Shown here piece after piece: positions 11,014 to 22,200 of a stretch of DNA of 64,000 nucleotides. Within the stretch, counting starts at the first letter, position 1. Every line of letters starts with the position of its first letter. The notes under the pieces are model-generated. The model was not told where the DNA came from. It saw only the letters and a list, made by a program, of their open reading frames with translations, and did not search any database. The DNA comes from Amphirosellinia nigrospora (taxonomy: Eukaryota > Ascomycota > Sordariomycetes > Xylariales > Xylariaceae), in contig SCHM01000003.1 in NCBI GenBank assembly GCA_004123355.1, positions 2,480,001 through 2,544,000 on the forward strand, read 5' to 3'. Both the position numbers and the translations under genes were made by a program.

Positions 11014-11312
11014 ATCCTATTGGGTATCATAGGTATCGCCATGGTTTAGCATTTCATGTATGTTATGGAGTTTACCTAGGTAACTATGCGTGTTCGTATT
11101 ATTGTAGTCGATCAGATGAAGGCGGTGTAAACAATTGCGAACAAGTCACACTGAGAGCAGTACGTCACGGCCAGTCACACATGAAATGTTGGTAGAGGCT
11201 GCTAACTTGCTTGCATTCACATGCAGTGCTAATCTTTCGTGAGTCATAAGCTAGCTGGGGGTATCTTAATGCCCTTTCGCACGATGGAGAGCCTGCTCTG
11301 TTTGATGCCCGT
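11014..11312. other. Intergenic region, nothing recognised
   Basis: About 300 bases downstream of the NmrA-like gene. It contains its 3' UTR and a TTACCTAGGTAA palindrome near 11,072. I see no gene. Confidence 0.4.
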
Positions 11313-11655
11313 GCTCCGGAGCCGAGCCACACGATTCAAATCTGTCATCGCCAATATCGTGCTCATAACCTGCTCTGAGAAGGGTAAAATGCCAAGCACC
11401 TGACTTGGCACATGCTTGCTGGTGGCATGCTGGTGTTGGTGGGTATGTGTTTCCGTGAATTCCAACTATTCGCTCCAGGACCTTAATACCATCCAATCCG
11501 ATTCCGCCTGACCCAATGTCGTTGTCATAAGTTGCCCCGGAAGCTGAGCCATCCCATTCGAATCCGTCATCCCCAATATCATGCTCATAACCTGGCTTGC
11601 TCCGGAATCTTAAGCCATCCCGTCTGATTCCGCTGTCCCCGTCGTAGATGCTCAT
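11313..11655 (-). repeat. Degenerate ~60-66 bp tandem repeat, open on the minus strand
   Basis: Four diverged copies of a unit of roughly 60-66 bp can be aligned. Each contains the words CTCCGGAA, GCCATCC, ATTCGAATCCGTCATCCCC and ATGCTCATAACCTG. The copies lie near 11313-11372, 11475-11532, 11533-11594 and 11599-11655. The first is separated from the rest by unrelated ~100 bases. The minus strand stays open across all copies (128 codons) and gives related peptides such as GYEHDIGDDGFEWDGSAS and GYEHDIGDDRFESCGSAP. This could be the repeat domain of a small protein, or a non-coding minisatellite that happens to be open. It lies downstream of the possible minus-strand start at 11984. Confidence 0.5.
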
Positions 11656-11804
11656 AGCTCATAATTGTCGATGTTGTTCGGCGCTCATAACTTGTTGATT
11701 GTGTGATTGCTCGAGGACGATGCTCAACCCACGCCCACCACTAACATTCGCTTTGTGCCGCCTCGGGACTCCACGAATGTCCTCGCCCCCACCAAGGCCG
11801 TATG

Positions 11805-11984
11805 TCATGAACGTATACGGTAGCCCTTGGCAGTGAAGCCAGAGCCGAATGCCTGATCGGATCAAGTTAGCAAAACACGTCTCTTCGATCGAGTGAAGCG
11901 AGACGGATAGCAATCGGCGCTTACCTTCCCCTCGGCGGCGGAACCAACCGAAACAACAGCGATGATAGAGCTGAAAGCGTCCAT
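11805..11984 (-). CDS. Possible small spliced gene (start and first intron only convincing)
   Basis: The minus strand has a TATA-like box at 12103-12112, an ATG at 11984, and a 20-codon first exon (MDAFSSIIAVV...) ending at 11925. A well-formed 72-nt intron follows (GTAAGC, branch GCTAAC, ATCAG; 11924-11853). The second exon opens AFGSGFTAKGY and meets a stop at 11807-11805, giving only 35 residues. The neighbouring frame stays open much further (GLGGGEDIRGVPRR...) to 11659, so a frame break like those in nearby genes may truncate it. The N-terminus vaguely resembles the opening of fungal incompatibility-type proteins (MD-x-FS-x-I), but this is weak. Function unknown. Confidence 0.35.
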
Positions 11985-12102
11985 TTTGCAGGGCTGCTGG
12001 TGGGGGGGAAGTTGTTTGGAAAGTTGTTGTAAAAAGAGTGTGTTGATCGTTTCAAGGCTAGGCCTCTAACCTTCAAAAATCCCAGGGTATGGGATCTCGG
12101 CC

Positions 12103-12112
12103 ACTCTTTATA
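12103..12112 (-). promoter_or_regulatory. TATA-like box
   Basis: CTATAAAGAG reads on the minus strand ~120 bases before the ATG at 11984, a reasonable distance for a fungal TATA-containing promoter. It supports transcription of the small spliced gene candidate. Confidence 0.3.
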
Positions 12113-12178
12113 GATGGACGGAAAAGCGGCACCAGACAATTCATCATCATCGTCATCGTCCAACCCCTCGGTTCCTAC

Positions 12179-12200
12179 GGTATGGTATGGTATGGTATGG
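12179..12200. repeat. Pentanucleotide microsatellite (GGTAT)n
   Basis: Just over four perfect GGTAT units lie upstream of the minus-strand gene candidate, next to a TCATCATCATCGTC trinucleotide-like tract at 12141-12160. Confidence 0.85.
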
Positions 12201-12202
12201 GC

Positions 12203-13635
12203 TCGGCCTCGGCTTGTTCAGCGCACCCATCCCCATGACATGACATGCATCGCGTCCTTCACCGCACACGACACCCCTGGACAGCGGTGAGATGGCTTCT
12301 TAGTGGTCGGCAGGTCTGGAGCCAGACACCCTTCGTGGCCAAATCTCGGTATGCCCCGCAGACGGCCTATAAAACGGCTTCGTTCCTACTCACACTCACC
12401 CAAAGGCCCTGTTGTGACATGCCAGCCAACCTCTCTATCATTCTGTTGGCACTCCCTTATTGGCGTGGTGGGCTATCAAATGCGCTTGGCAAGATCTCCC
12501 GTCTTGCTGATCCGCTAATCAGACATCGTAGCACTGGGCAAGAACCGGGCCTGACCGGGGACTCATCCGCTGTCGGTGGGCCTTTACTAAATTTGGATGG
12601 ATGCCCAAACGTTTGAAGTTAGCGGAATTGCGATCAAGGTTATTACTCGCTGATTTCTGACTAGCCTGGTATAAGTATGGCGGTGAAAACTGTTTGTTGT
12701 CGAGCGCCCTTTTTGGGTGTTTGGGTACCTGGACTAAATAATCCTGTTGTTGTATAACTTGTTGTGCATTCTAAAAAATTAGCCGAATTTCTAAGTTGGC
12801 TAAATATGAACAATGCATTTCTTACCTACGCAGAACTGACTATATTTGATGGGGTTACCTAAGTGAGTAATTGGCCCTTTATGGGCGTAGCTGAAACTGC
12901 TAGTCTTAAACCTTCAGGTGTAATTGGAGCCCGGTCTCCGTTCGAAGCATGGCCGCGTCCGACTTCAACCCCAAGGTCGGGGCACGATTTAACTTGTCAG
13001 TTGAAGACATTTTCTCGGAGGATGAAGGCGCCTCTAGAACCGCACCCATGTTTCCTCAATAATCTAGCACGATGAATTGCGAAACACTACCTTAGTACCC
13101 CCTCCGTCGCTAGTACGTGGCTCTAGCGAGGCTTGTTGCGCATTGCCTTCACCATATTCGCACATCTTCCTCCAAGTGATCTTGATCACTACCTCGCTCT
13201 AGTTGGCTGAACTTACGCGCCAGTTACATGTGAATGTGGATGTCGGCTTGCAAATGGCGCTGCGCGATGGAATTGGGAACTCTCTGTTGGTGCCCATTAT
13301 GCCACGGGTTATCACTCTTGTTAGCTCGATGGCTACGGATGAGAGTGAGCGACGTGTCGTCAGGTATAGGTAGATGCACCCGCTTTTTATGTCGTCGTAG
13401 TCGTCGTCGTCGTCGTCGAACCGATTAATTTAGAGGCCGTTGGCAGGCGAGGAAATGAGGGTATTGTGGGCATGGGCTGTATTCAGTCATGCGAAGAGTG
13501 GTATGAACCTTAGTCGTAACAAGATGGCGACACATAAGTATCCAATATCACTATCGAGAATAGGCCTGGGCATGATAGGATCGGCGTATTATACCGAGAT
13601 GGTGCTCAGATGTATGATAATCTGCAGGAACAAGT
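12203..13635. other. Gene-poor transition region
   Basis: About 1.4 kb of near-normal composition with no gene I can defend. Two weak candidates are worth recording. A 65-codon frame at 12419-12616 (+) starts MPANLSIILLALPYW and lies ~50 bases behind a CTATAAAAC box at 12367-12375. A 37-codon frame at 12951-13064 (+) starts MAASDFNPKVGARF and is rich in acidic residues. A further open stretch around 13,220-13,375 (+) reads LQMALRDGIGNSLLVPIMP. These may be fragments of old genes; none has splice or family support. Confidence 0.35.
13391..13418. repeat. Trinucleotide microsatellite (GTC)n
   Basis: About nine GTC units with one interruption (GTCGTCGTA, then six consecutive units). It encodes nothing recognisable. 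Confidence 0.9.
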
Positions 13636-14395
13636 TAGAGAGTGCGTTGAGGCCAGAAAGATAATAAGATTAAGGGTCTTTCAAGTTCACCGCAGACTTC
13701 ATTTGCCTTCTTTACATATCTCATACCAACTATGATTCCATCCTCATCTTCAAACTTGCTCTCAAAGTCTTTATTGTCCTTATCTGGATATGTTAGGCGA
13801 GTTCCAACGGCCTCGGCGTACCTCGGGCTCATACGTTGGGGAGTGTCTTCTGGCTAGGTCTAAAAGTGACATGTGCGTATTTAAAGGGTTTAATTGAAGA
13901 GCAGAATATGTGATGCTAATGCTATTTGGGAGGCCAGTACCACCAGTGACTTGGTTTTCTGCCTCATAATAGTGGATAAACGACTCCCATAGTTCCATTT
14001 CCAGAAGATACCCCCAAGACTATAAATATCATGCTGCATTACGTACATGTCGAGTGGCTCCAAGCCTTAGTGACGTGGATGACTGTATATATTCCTTGCC
14101 CATTCCTTATCGCCGACGCGGTATGTAATGCCATCCTCACTTTAAAACCTCTCAAAGGCATATAGAAATAGGAACAACGGTGTTGTTGGCATGGTCGAGC
14201 ATGAATGGGACACATTATTGTTATGTAGGAGCAAAATCGTCTCGGGTCGAATATGCTTATACAAAAACCCAAGATGTGCGCGTAGCTCACAGCACGAGCG
14301 ATATCCTTCGCCAGCTTGACCTTATCCGATGACGAGGTGAGACAGCACAAGGGCTCACGTTGGAGGGCATAGTTACAACATGTGAATCCACTCAT
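13636..14395 (-). pseudogene. Broken fungal pseudokinase of the HeLo/NLR-associated type
   Basis: Reading the minus strand across several stops and shifts gives a recognisable kinase-like domain. It begins DKVKLAKDIARAVSYAHILGF, then KHIRPETILLL, where functional kinases have HRDxKPxN. After a stop there follow FERF, SEDGITYRVGDKEW, NIY-HP-H, GLEPLDMYVMQHDIYSLGG (14,05x-14,01x) and LWESFIHYYEAENQ. The end reads SPRYAEAVGTRLTYPDKDN...DEDGIIVGMRYVKK. This pattern (HxxIRPExIL, RHP/HDIYSLG, CL-x-G/DGI-VG-xY) is that of the kinase-like domains found with HeLo or NLR-type incompatibility proteins in ascomycetes (from memory). At least four stop codons or frame changes disrupt it, more than in the neighbouring genes, so it is a true pseudogene. 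The N-terminal partner domain is missing: upstream sequence is unrelated and a WD40 remnant in the opposite direction begins ~50 bases away. Confidence 0.75.
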
Positions 14396-14439
14396 ACTTT
14401 GCTATCAACCTGTGCGACATCAAGCTGGACGCGCCACCA

Positions 14440-14815
14440 TCCATGAACCCTATCCCTGTAAAACCCTGGCTGGTATAGCGATGGGAGACAACATCCTCGC
14501 CGTGGCCTTCTCACCCGATACAACGAAGCTAGCTGCCGTTGGCCAGAACGACAACATCAACCTCTGGGACTCGGCGAGTGGCACAATGATAACGCGCCTC
14601 TCTGACTTCGCGCAGTCTCAGCCCTTTTACGCTTGGATTGCGCTCTACGCAACATTTCGCCAACTACCGCGCACACATGTGTGATATTGGTAGCCCTGCA
14701 CTTCAGTTCACATCCTCTGGGACACAGCTAGCTCTCTTCTCTGGCATCGACGTCGCGCGCTTCTGGAGCCTTGAACGTGATGAGCATCCTCTCCGCCGCA
14801 TCGGGAGCGGCAGGG
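14440..14815 (+). pseudogene. WD40-repeat protein fragment (STAND/NLR-like remnant)
   Basis: A stretch reading GDNILAVAFSPDTTKLAAVG, QNDNINLWDSASGTMITRL is a canonical WD40 blade. After a frame change near 14,630, a second degenerate blade (PALQFTSSGTQLALFSG... ARFWSLERDE) continues to about 14,815. There is no start codon context, no NACHT or NB-ARC segment, and nothing beyond two blades. It is therefore a fragment, probably of a NACHT/NB-ARC-WD40 (STAND) protein, the commonest fungal source of such blades. It lies head-to-head with the pseudokinase remnant. Confidence 0.65.
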
Positions 14816-14981
14816 CTAACTTGAAGAACAGCAAGAATCAAAATAATGGCAAAAACAATAACTTGATACACAAAAAAACGAAACAGTGGTGTCTTCGCAT
14901 ACAATGGTTACAACTAGGTTATTTAATAAGTCCCTTATGCCCCATGGGAAGGGGGAGAGTACCACATTCGAACCGGTTGGC

Positions 14982-15265
14982 CTAGGGTTCGGAAATGGGT
15001 ACCCAAAAAACCCATGGGTTTTTTTGAATGGCTAATACCCACGGAAAAAAACCCACGCATATAAAATTTAGCAGCAAAAAAAATATACTAATCTTTTGTA
15101 CTAATCTAAAATTTAAGAAATGATGTTCTTCTTGCTTTATATTTTTTTAAACAATGTTGGTTTTATGGGTTTTTAATACCCATGGGTTTTTTGTACCCAT
15201 GGCACCCACTTGGGTTTTTATGGGTGGTGGGTTATTGGGTTTTGGGTAAAAAGTCCAAACCCTAG
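14982..15265. mobile_element. 284-bp non-autonomous TIR element (hAT-like MITE candidate)
   Basis: The ends form 12-bp terminal inverted repeats, CTAGGGTTCGGA at 14982-14993 and TCCAAACCCTAG at 15254-15265, matching at 11 of 12 positions. Inside each end lie clustered copies of GGGTTTTT, and the palindrome ACCCATGGGT occurs near 15009 and 15179. The centre is AT-rich and codes for nothing. Short TIRs with many subterminal repeats are typical of hAT-derived MITEs. A clean 8-bp target duplication is not visible, so the superfamily is tentative. Confidence 0.65.
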
Positions 15266-15714
15266 TGCCAGGAACAAGGATCAGAGACCAGTTAGACAAG
15301 AGACTCCTCGTATATAGCCATATGGTCACGTAGAGCCCACGGAGATGACTTCACTGGTCCTCTGTGCAACAACAGATGTTTACACCCTACCCTTGCGAGG
15401 ATCGTGACAGCTAGGTTGGCCAGCTGCGATAAACTTGTCTTACCGATGCTAGTTTAACACTTGGGACTATCGACAACTAGAGAGGCTGTAAAGGGGCATA
15501 TGGCATTATCGCTTTACTGTGAGACATATCCATCATGTCGTAAGATGCTCTTAGTATGTAAGTTGAGGTGTATAGCATCTATGATCCCATTTACGCTTTT
15601 CTGCTATACGTCCTATTAAACGCTCGTTCTCGTGAGGGACAGGTGACTCTTGAACAAGTGAGCAATTGAACAAAAATGTCAGTACTGCCTCTTCTTTTTC
15701 TACTTGATGTCTAA
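15266..15714. other. Last single-copy stretch before the AT-rich block
   Basis: 450 bases of normal composition with no gene or repeat that I recognise. The drop to extreme A+T content begins at the left arm of the palindrome at 15,715. Confidence 0.45.
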
Positions 15715-16239
15715 GACAAATAGTTTGTTATATAAATTACTAATAAATCTATTAACTATATAAAGTTTCGCTAAACTTATTACTTTAAGTTAAGCTTTTT
15801 AAACTAATAAATAAAGTTATAAAATAAAAAATAATAAAAAGTATAATATAATAATAATATTTAAAAGTAATTTTGTTTTTTTATATATATTTTATTTAAT
15901 TTAATATTTAAGTTTTAATAAGTTTTATTAGTTAAATAATAATAATATTTTATATAGTAAAAAATATAGTGCATAAAACGATTATTTTTGCTATATAAAA
16001 TTTCTAAAAAAAACTAGCTATAAAAATTTACTAAAACTTAAATATTAAATTAAATAAAATATATAATAAAAAAACAAAATTATTTTTAAATATTATTTAT
16101 TAATATTATACTTTTTATTATTTTTTAATTTTATAACTTTGTTTATTAGCTTAAAAAGCTTAACTTAAAGCAATAAGTTTGCTAAGGCTTTATATAGTGA
16201 ATAAATTTACTAGTAATTTATATAGTAAACTGTTTAATA
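15715..16239. repeat. 525-bp palindrome (foldback element)
   Basis: Two arms of roughly 250 bases are reverse complements of each other, separated by ~20 bases around 15,965-15,985. The left arm reads AGTTTGTTATATAAATTAC, TTTAAGTTAAGCTTTTTAAA and AATAATAAAAAGTATAAT. The right arm contains the complements, ending GTAATTTATATAGTAAACT. Mismatches are mostly A/G and C/T, as expected if RIP hit the arms differently. It may be a foldback/MITE-type element or two inverted copies of one repeat. It abuts the LTR starting at 16,242. Confidence 0.75.
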
Positions 16240-16241
16240 GC

Positions 16242-16502
16242 TAGTTACGGATCTGTTGGCTCTAGCGTTCGTGCCCCACTACTAGCCACAGGCCTCCGTG
16301 CATAGCCACTCGTACCCTACTACTTATACCCCACCATATTACTTATACGCGCATAGACCACCTGCACGTACTTATAGATTACTTAGTTAGATTTCTATAG
16401 CTTAGCTATAGCTTTTATTTTTTTCCTTCTTTATTTATAAATTCTAATATAATATAGCACTTATTATTAAAGTTTTATTTTTATTTTTATTAGGTATAAT
16501 AA
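16242..16502 (+). repeat. 5' LTR of element O
   Basis: It begins TAGTTACGGATCTGTTGGCT and ends near GTATAATA. Its first ~150 bases keep many C and G residues (a GCCCCACTACTAGCCACAGG segment), unlike the right copy, where the same positions are T or A. Confidence 0.8.
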
Positions 16503-19055
16503 TTTATAAATCGTTGTTTATTTTTATAAAGCATAAAAACTATTTTTAAATATTTTTTAGAACTAATAATAATAATATTTAAAAAACGGATAAAAGTTTA
16601 AGCCTATAATTTAGTAAAACAAAAAGCTACTTTTAATCGAACCGAACTATAAAAATTTAACTTTCGAAATAATAAAAAACCGGTTTTTTAAATTAAAAAA
16701 AAAGCTAACTAATATTTTTTACTAATATTATTTATATTGAAAAATATTGCTATATTAAATAAAAAACTAAATATAATTTATTTATTTTTTTAAAAAATTA
16801 AAAAAAAATAAATAAATAACCTAAAATTTTAAATAAAAAATTTACGTATAATATTAACTAGTTTTTTTATAACGTTATTTAATTAATTTAAAAATATAAT
16901 ATTTAATACGTTAAAAAAAATGTTTTTATTTTATTTTATATTTATTATTATTATAAAAAATAAATATAATTAAATATAAATAAACTAATTAATAATAATA
17001 ATAAAAAACTTTTATAATAATTTAAATTTTTATTATATAAACTAAAAACTTAAACTTTAATAATAATAACTTATTAATATAATATATAATTATATTATTT
17101 TTTAGCTATAATTAATTAATAAATTAAATATTTTATTAATTATATAAAAAAGTTTAATAAATATATTATTTTTTAAAAAAATAATTAAATAAAATATTTA
17201 TATTATTAGAAAATATTTATTTTTTTAAACTAAAATCCAAATTAAAACTAGGATTTTTAATTAATTATTTTATTATTTTTTCCGTTAATTTTACCGTTAA
17301 ACGCTTTATAAATAAATTAAAAAAAATATAATAAAACTATAATTATTATAAAAATTATTATAAAAATTTAACTAATATGTTATAAATTTTTTTAATTATA
17401 AAAAAAATAAAATTTTTAAATTAAACTATATAAAAAAAAATATTTATAAGTTTATAAAAATTACTATTTTTATTTTTTAATAATATATTAAAAATAAAAT
17501 TAAGTTTAAAATTTAATATTATAAAATATAAAACTAATTAAAGTTTAATATTAATTAGTTCGTTATTAATTATATTAAAATAATTAATATTAAATTATAT
17601 TTTAAAAATAAAACTTTTAATAATTTATTTTTTATTTATTTTTTATTTATTTTAATATTATTATTATTATTAATTAATTAATAAAATATTTAAAAATTTA
17701 ATATAAAAATATTAATTTTTTAAAAAAATAAAACTAAAATTTTAATTTTTTTTTTTAATATTTATTTTTTATTTAAGTTTTTTAAATTTAAAACAAACTA
17801 TATCCGTTTTATTAAAAAAATATAATTAAATAAACATAAATAAAAAAAAAACTTTAAAAATAAATTATTTATATATTTTATTATTAAAATTATATTTAAA
17901 TATTTAAAAAATTTAATTAATTTTAATATTTTTATTAAATATTATATATAATATATATTATTTATTTATTAATAATTAAGAACGTACTAAAGTTTATAAA
18001 AATAAAAAAATATAAAAGCTTATTATTATTTTTATTTTAAAATATATTTTTTTTAAACTTTATAATATAATATAATATTTTTTTTTTTTAATTTTAGTTT
18101 TTATATTAAACTAATAATTAAAAAAATATATTAATTTATTATAAAAATAAATATTTTAACTATTAATAATAAAAATATATTATTAAAAACTATTTTATAA
18201 AAACGTTATTATTATTAATCGAAAAGCTTAAATTATAACTATTATAGTTAAATTTAATAAATCGAATTTTTTTTTTTAGCTAAAAATAATAAACCGGAAA
18301 AAAAATAACTTTAAAAAAGTTATTTTTTTTTTAAAAAAAATATTATTAAAAAAAAAAACAATAATAATAATAAAATAAATCTAATAAATAAATATTTAAA
18401 TAAAAAACTTTTATTATATATTTATTATATATAATAATAAATTATTATTAATTATAACCGATTTTTTAATAATATAAAATAAATATATATATATATAAAT
18501 ATTAAATTTATAAATAAAATTATAAAATATTTTAAACTATATATAATTATTAAATTTATATTTTAATTTATTATTAAATATAATAATAAAAATAAATAAA
18601 ATATTAATAAAATATTTTTATTATATTATAAATATAAAAAAAAACTTTTAAAAATATTTTTTAATAATATTTTAAATAAATTATAATATTATTTTTAATA
18701 AATTATAGTTTTAATAATATAATGTTTTTTTAATTATAAAAAAATTATTTAATATTTTTTTTATAACTATTATTTAATTATAATTATAAATATTTTAATA
18801 ATAAATAAAATAAATATTTAATTAAAATATTTAAAATATTAATTTAATACTAATAAATATAACTATAATATAAAAATAAAAAAATATATATATTAATAAT
18901 AAAAAAAACCGCGTAATAATATTTAAAAAAATATTTTATATTTAAAGTTTTTACGATTTTTTAATACAATAATTTTATTAAAGCTAATATAAAAAAATAA
19001 AATATAGTTTAATTAATATAATTTTATTATTTTTTTTTTTATTTTAAATTATTAT

Positions 19056-19270
19056 TGCTACACTTTAATAAAAGGGGTGACCTTTATAAGGGGTCCCCAT
19101 TATAAAGTGGAGCCTACTTTACTAATAAGTAAAGTTTAGTTTTATAAATTAAATAAAAAAGCTAAGGATTAAAAGTCTTTTGTTTCTAGTAAAAGCTTTA
19201 TTTAATACTTGCTTTTTTTTTTTTATTTAATATAAACTTAATATTATACTATTTTTAATAAAGCTTATTA
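19056..19270. repeat. Left LTR of element D
   Basis: 215 bp. It retains AAAAGGGGTGACC and GGGGTCCCC, where the right copy has AAAAAGGGTGACC and AAAAATCCTT. Confidence 0.85.
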
Positions 19271-22200
19271 AATAGTATAATAAGTTTTATAATTTTTATT
19301 TTTTAAGTTATTTTAGTTTTATTTTTTTTCGGCCAGTAGTTTATTTATATAGCTATTTTTTAACCGCCCTAATAATTTTACGCACTGTTTTTAATACTTT
19401 ATAATATTATAATAACGTTTAAACTTTACGCCGATTTTATTTTATATTAATTTTATATTTTAATAAAATAAAAAAAGCTTAAAAAAGCTTGTTTTAACGT
19501 TATTTCGTATCGATTTAATATTTTAATAAAATAATAAAAGTTTAAAACACTTTAGTATTTATTTATTTTAAAAAAATATATTACTGTTTTTAATATTTAA
19601 TATATTTTAAAAAAATAAAAATATTAGTTTTTAATAATCTATATTAAATTAACTAGTTTTTAATATAATATTAACGCTATAATTATATTATAGCTAAGTT
19701 TACGCTTTAGTACTATTTTTAAAATAATTTTGCTATTTTTATACTAATTATATTTAGCTAAAACTAACGTTTATAATAATATATTATTATTTTATAATTT
19801 TAGTATTATTATATTTTATTTATTTAATAAGTTATTTTAAACTTTTATAAAATAGTTAAAAATTCTTTTTTTTTATTAAATCTATTTATTATTTTAATAA
19901 CTTTAATAATATTAATAAACTATTTATTTTATATTATATCCGAATTATTTTATAGTTTATTTATTTTTTAGTATAAAATATAAATTATAATATTTAATTA
20001 ATTTATAAATTTATAAAATAACTAATAATAAATAATATATAATTATTTTTTAAAAATTATATTTATTTTAAATAAATTTTTTAAACATTTATAATATATC
20101 GGTTAACTATATATTTTTTATAAATTTTTTTTAGTTAGCTATTTCGTGCGTTATATTTAAAGCTTATTTAAAATTTAAAATAAATATTATTATTAAAATA
20201 AAGCTTAAAAAAATCGATAGCTTAATTTAAAAGCTAAAAAGTTTTATTATTAAATATAAAATATTAACTTTAATTAAAAATTTAATATTTAAGCTAATTA
20301 AAGTTAGTTTAATATTAATATTATTTAATTTTAATATATTATTATAATTGCTTGCTAAATAATTTATAATAGTTTTAGTAAAAAAACAAAGCAAAAAAAT
20401 AATATTAATACTACTTTAGCTACCTTTTGCTAAGCTATAATATTTAAGTTAATATTATTATTAAATTTAAACCTATTATTAAAACTATTAGCAGCTATAA
20501 AATTATTATTTACTTTATTAATATAAATTATTTAAACGCTTATATATTAAAAAAAATATAAAATATAACTACTTATACTAACTTTTAAACTTTTTTTTTT
20601 CTTTTTAATAAGTTTAAAATTTTAAAACAATAAATTAAAAACTTAACTAGTTAAAATTAAATTTTAATAATTTAAAACTTATTCTTAAAAAGTTTAATAA
20701 TAATAAAAAACTTAAAACTATATTAAAAAAGTTTAAAAACAAAATAACTATTTTAATAGTTTTATTATTTAATTAGCTTTAAAAAAATATAGCTAAACTT
20801 TTTAAATATATTGTTAATATATATTAAAAAATTAAAATATTAAAGCTATCTTAGTAAAATTAGCTAATAAACAAAAATAATTAATAAAAAAAATAATAAA
20901 ATCGAAAACTAAAAATTAAGCTTTAAACTAACAAACTTTAATCTATATATATTAAATATTTTAAATATATAAATAATTACTATTTATAAATATATATAAT
21001 TATTACGCGAATTTTAATAAAATATATAATATATAGCTTATATAATACTAGCTATTATAATAATATAACTATAACTTATAAATTTTTTAGGTTATAATAT
21101 TAATAATTAATATTAAATATATTATAGCTAATAAAAAATTGTAATATTAAAACAATTTAATAATATTACTATAATAAAAATAACCGTAGTTTTAAACTAA
21201 TAACTTTTAATATATTAATTTTATATTTAAATTATTATTTTATTACTTTATTTATATATTAACTAATATTTTTACTAAATATATATTAATCGGACTTTAA
21301 CGTTTTAAATAGCATATATTTATAATAATTTAATAACTTTAGGTATATAGCGCTAATAACTTATATCACTAATAATAGCAATATATATTAAGCTAATTAA
21401 AAACGTAAAATATTAACTTTATATAAATATCTAAAAAATCTTTATATTTAAACGTAACTTATATAAATAGAAAATATATACTTAATATTTTTAGTACTTT
21501 TTATATTTTAAAACTTTTATTTAAAAAATAATTAATATAAACTTTAGTATATAGTTTAATTTATAAATTTAATAATTAGTAAAAAATCTTTAATTTTAGC
21601 TTTTAAAATTTCAATATAAAAAACCAAATAAATTCTTTATATATTTAATAGTTTAATAAAACTTAAAATAAATAATTTTTAACGCTTAATATTTAATTAT
21701 ATTTAAAACTTATTAAAGCGCTTTTATAAAAAATCCTAATAATAATAATAATAATAGCAATAATAATACTAGTAAGCTAAAATATTTTAATAATATTAAA
21801 TAAACTTTATATTAACTATATAAACTATTTAAGTTATACTTATTATATAACTTATAAGATTTTTAATATAAACTTTTATAAGGTTAAATAAAAATATAAT
21901 AAAATTAGCATTTAAAAAAAATTTATTAATATTTATAATATAATAAACTAATAAAGCTAAAAAAAATAAATATTAATTAGTTTAACTTAAAATAAAATAA
22001 TTTTAATAATAAAAATATAATAATTTATAATAATAAGTTAATTTTTATAAATATATTTTATTTTATTAAATATATTAATTTGTTTTTAAAAAATAAAAAA
22101 TTAATAAAAACTAATAATAAATAATTATTATTTATATTTTAAACGTTTTTATTAAAACTAGCCGTTATATAATAAAAATAAAAGCTAATAGTTTTAAAAC

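Noticed and set aside
12900-12960. A tRNA-like stretch with CGTTCGAAGC
   Set aside because: No acceptor stem, D-arm or anticodon arm can be folded around it.
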